Positions 63,610 through 64,000 of a stretch of 64,000 bases of DNA are shown in pieces. The stretch is taken from NCBI GenBank assembly GCA_963663615.1, contig OY760517.1:2418001-2482000 (forward strand), read 5' to 3'. This stretch comes from G963663615 sp963663615. Its GTDB lineage: Bacteria; Bacteroidota; Ignavibacteria; Ignavibacteriales; Melioribacteraceae. Both the position numbers and the translations under genes were made by a program. The stretch's first letter is position 1; every line of letters starts with the position of its first letter. The notes under the pieces were generated by a model, which was given only the letters and a program-made list of their open reading frames with translations, was not told where the DNA came from and did no database searches.

Positions 63610-64000
63610 TTACAAATAAATAATCAACACCACAGCAATAATATACATCATAATATTGATAATCATCGGAATATCGCGAATAAGAACTTCGATTGTATTT
63701 TCGCCTTCTCGCTTGTTTACTCCAAGATGCATATATCTGAATATTCCGAATACCACAAATATTGTTGTAAATACAATATTTTCCGAGTGGAATAGTTCAA
63801 CCGTTCTATCGGCAACCGAGTAAAGAGCATAACAAATTATTACCCCCGCCGCCGATATTGTTGTAATCTGATCTATAAAACCTACCGAATAGTCGGCAAG
63901 TACCTTGCGTGTACTGTTATCTACAGACTTAACCAGTTCCGATCTTCGTTTCATTGCAGCCAGAAATAGCGAAATAAAGAGCGTGGTAAGTATAAGCCAT
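63610..64000 (-). CDS. UbiA-family prenyltransferase, probable decaprenyl-phosphate phosphoribosyltransferase (5' end outside window)
   Basis: The last ~129 residues of a membrane protein are present; the frame is open through the right edge (LTTLFISLFLAAMKRRSEL). The short KRRSEL followed by RKVLADYSVGFIDQITTI, VFGIFRYMHLGVNKREGEN and IRDIPMIINIMMYII matches the C-terminal half of decaprenyl-phosphate phosphoribosyltransferases. Four membrane helices are visible. The catalytic DxxxD region lies outside the window. Confidence 0.8.
   Translation of the reverse strand, partial: WLILTTLFISLFLAAMKRRSELVKSVDNSTRKVLADYSVGFIDQITTISAAGVIICYALYSVADRTVELFHSENIVFTTIFVVFGIFRYMHLGVNKREGENTIEVLIRDIPMIINIMMYIIAVVLIIYL

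Overview
The window is AT-rich (my estimate by eye is mid-30s percent GC) and comes from a member of the Bacteroidota/Ignavibacteriota-Chlorobiota side of the FCB group. Ignavibacteria-like is my best guess. The reasons are several large secreted proteins ending in the YQNYPNPFNP-type type IX secretion (T9SS) sorting domain, a PorD-like T9SS protein, a TonB-dependent receptor paired with a DUF4249 lipoprotein, a fused E1 alpha/beta 2-oxoacid dehydrogenase and a serine palmitoyltransferase. No plasmid, phage, insertion sequence, CRISPR array or rRNA was seen. I called no promoters because none was convincing by eye.

Layout. 1-10316: an array of four tandem paralogues (about 930 aa, minus strand) of a T9SS-exported family, the last cut by the window edge. 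10317-13383: a gene-poor stretch with palindromes and a doubtful small ORF, then an orphan histidine kinase and a radical SAM/SPASM protein. 13638-20137: a 2-oxoacid dehydrogenase operon (lpd, fused E1, two-lipoyl E2, lipA). 20484-28428: an EamA-type transporter, endonuclease III, a putative outer-membrane protein, a frameshifted RHH antitoxin, a pentapeptide/membrane protein, another T9SS cargo, an FKBP/SlyD isomerase and tRNA-Ala(GGC). 28615-32925: a cytochrome-like lipoprotein, a GIY-YIG-like protein and a likely ceramide module (NAD-dependent epimerase / serine palmitoyltransferase / GNAT-like acyltransferase). 32926-33860: a dense island of palindromic repeats. 33861-37586: PorD plus two envelope proteins, one with an HhH domain.

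37701-46553 is a central-carbon block: isocitrate-dehydrogenase-family enzyme, degenerate HD protein, (homo)aconitase-type hydratase, MmgE/PrpD protein, a CitD-CitE fusion and CitF. Together these could interconvert 2-oxoglutarate, isocitrate, citrate and oxaloacetate plus acetate. Two clusters of palindromic repeats flank the MmgE/PrpD gene. 46638-47776 holds a small membrane protein and a patatin-like lipase. 47773-57129 is a minus-strand unit of TonB receptor, DUF4249 lipoprotein and four tandem PEGA/beta-propeller lipoproteins. 57218-64000 is housekeeping: NfeD-type protease, agmatinase family, yajC, tgt, DUF393, a CBS-domain HlyC/CorC protein, a lipoprotein and a partial UbiA-family prenyltransferase.

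The most interesting points are the two tandem paralogue expansions (exported T9SS proteins and PEGA-propeller lipoproteins), the predicted ceramide genes, the CitD-CitE fusion inside a TCA-type cluster, the repeat island whose hairpin stems show compensatory changes, and the antitoxin broken exactly at an A7 slippery run.
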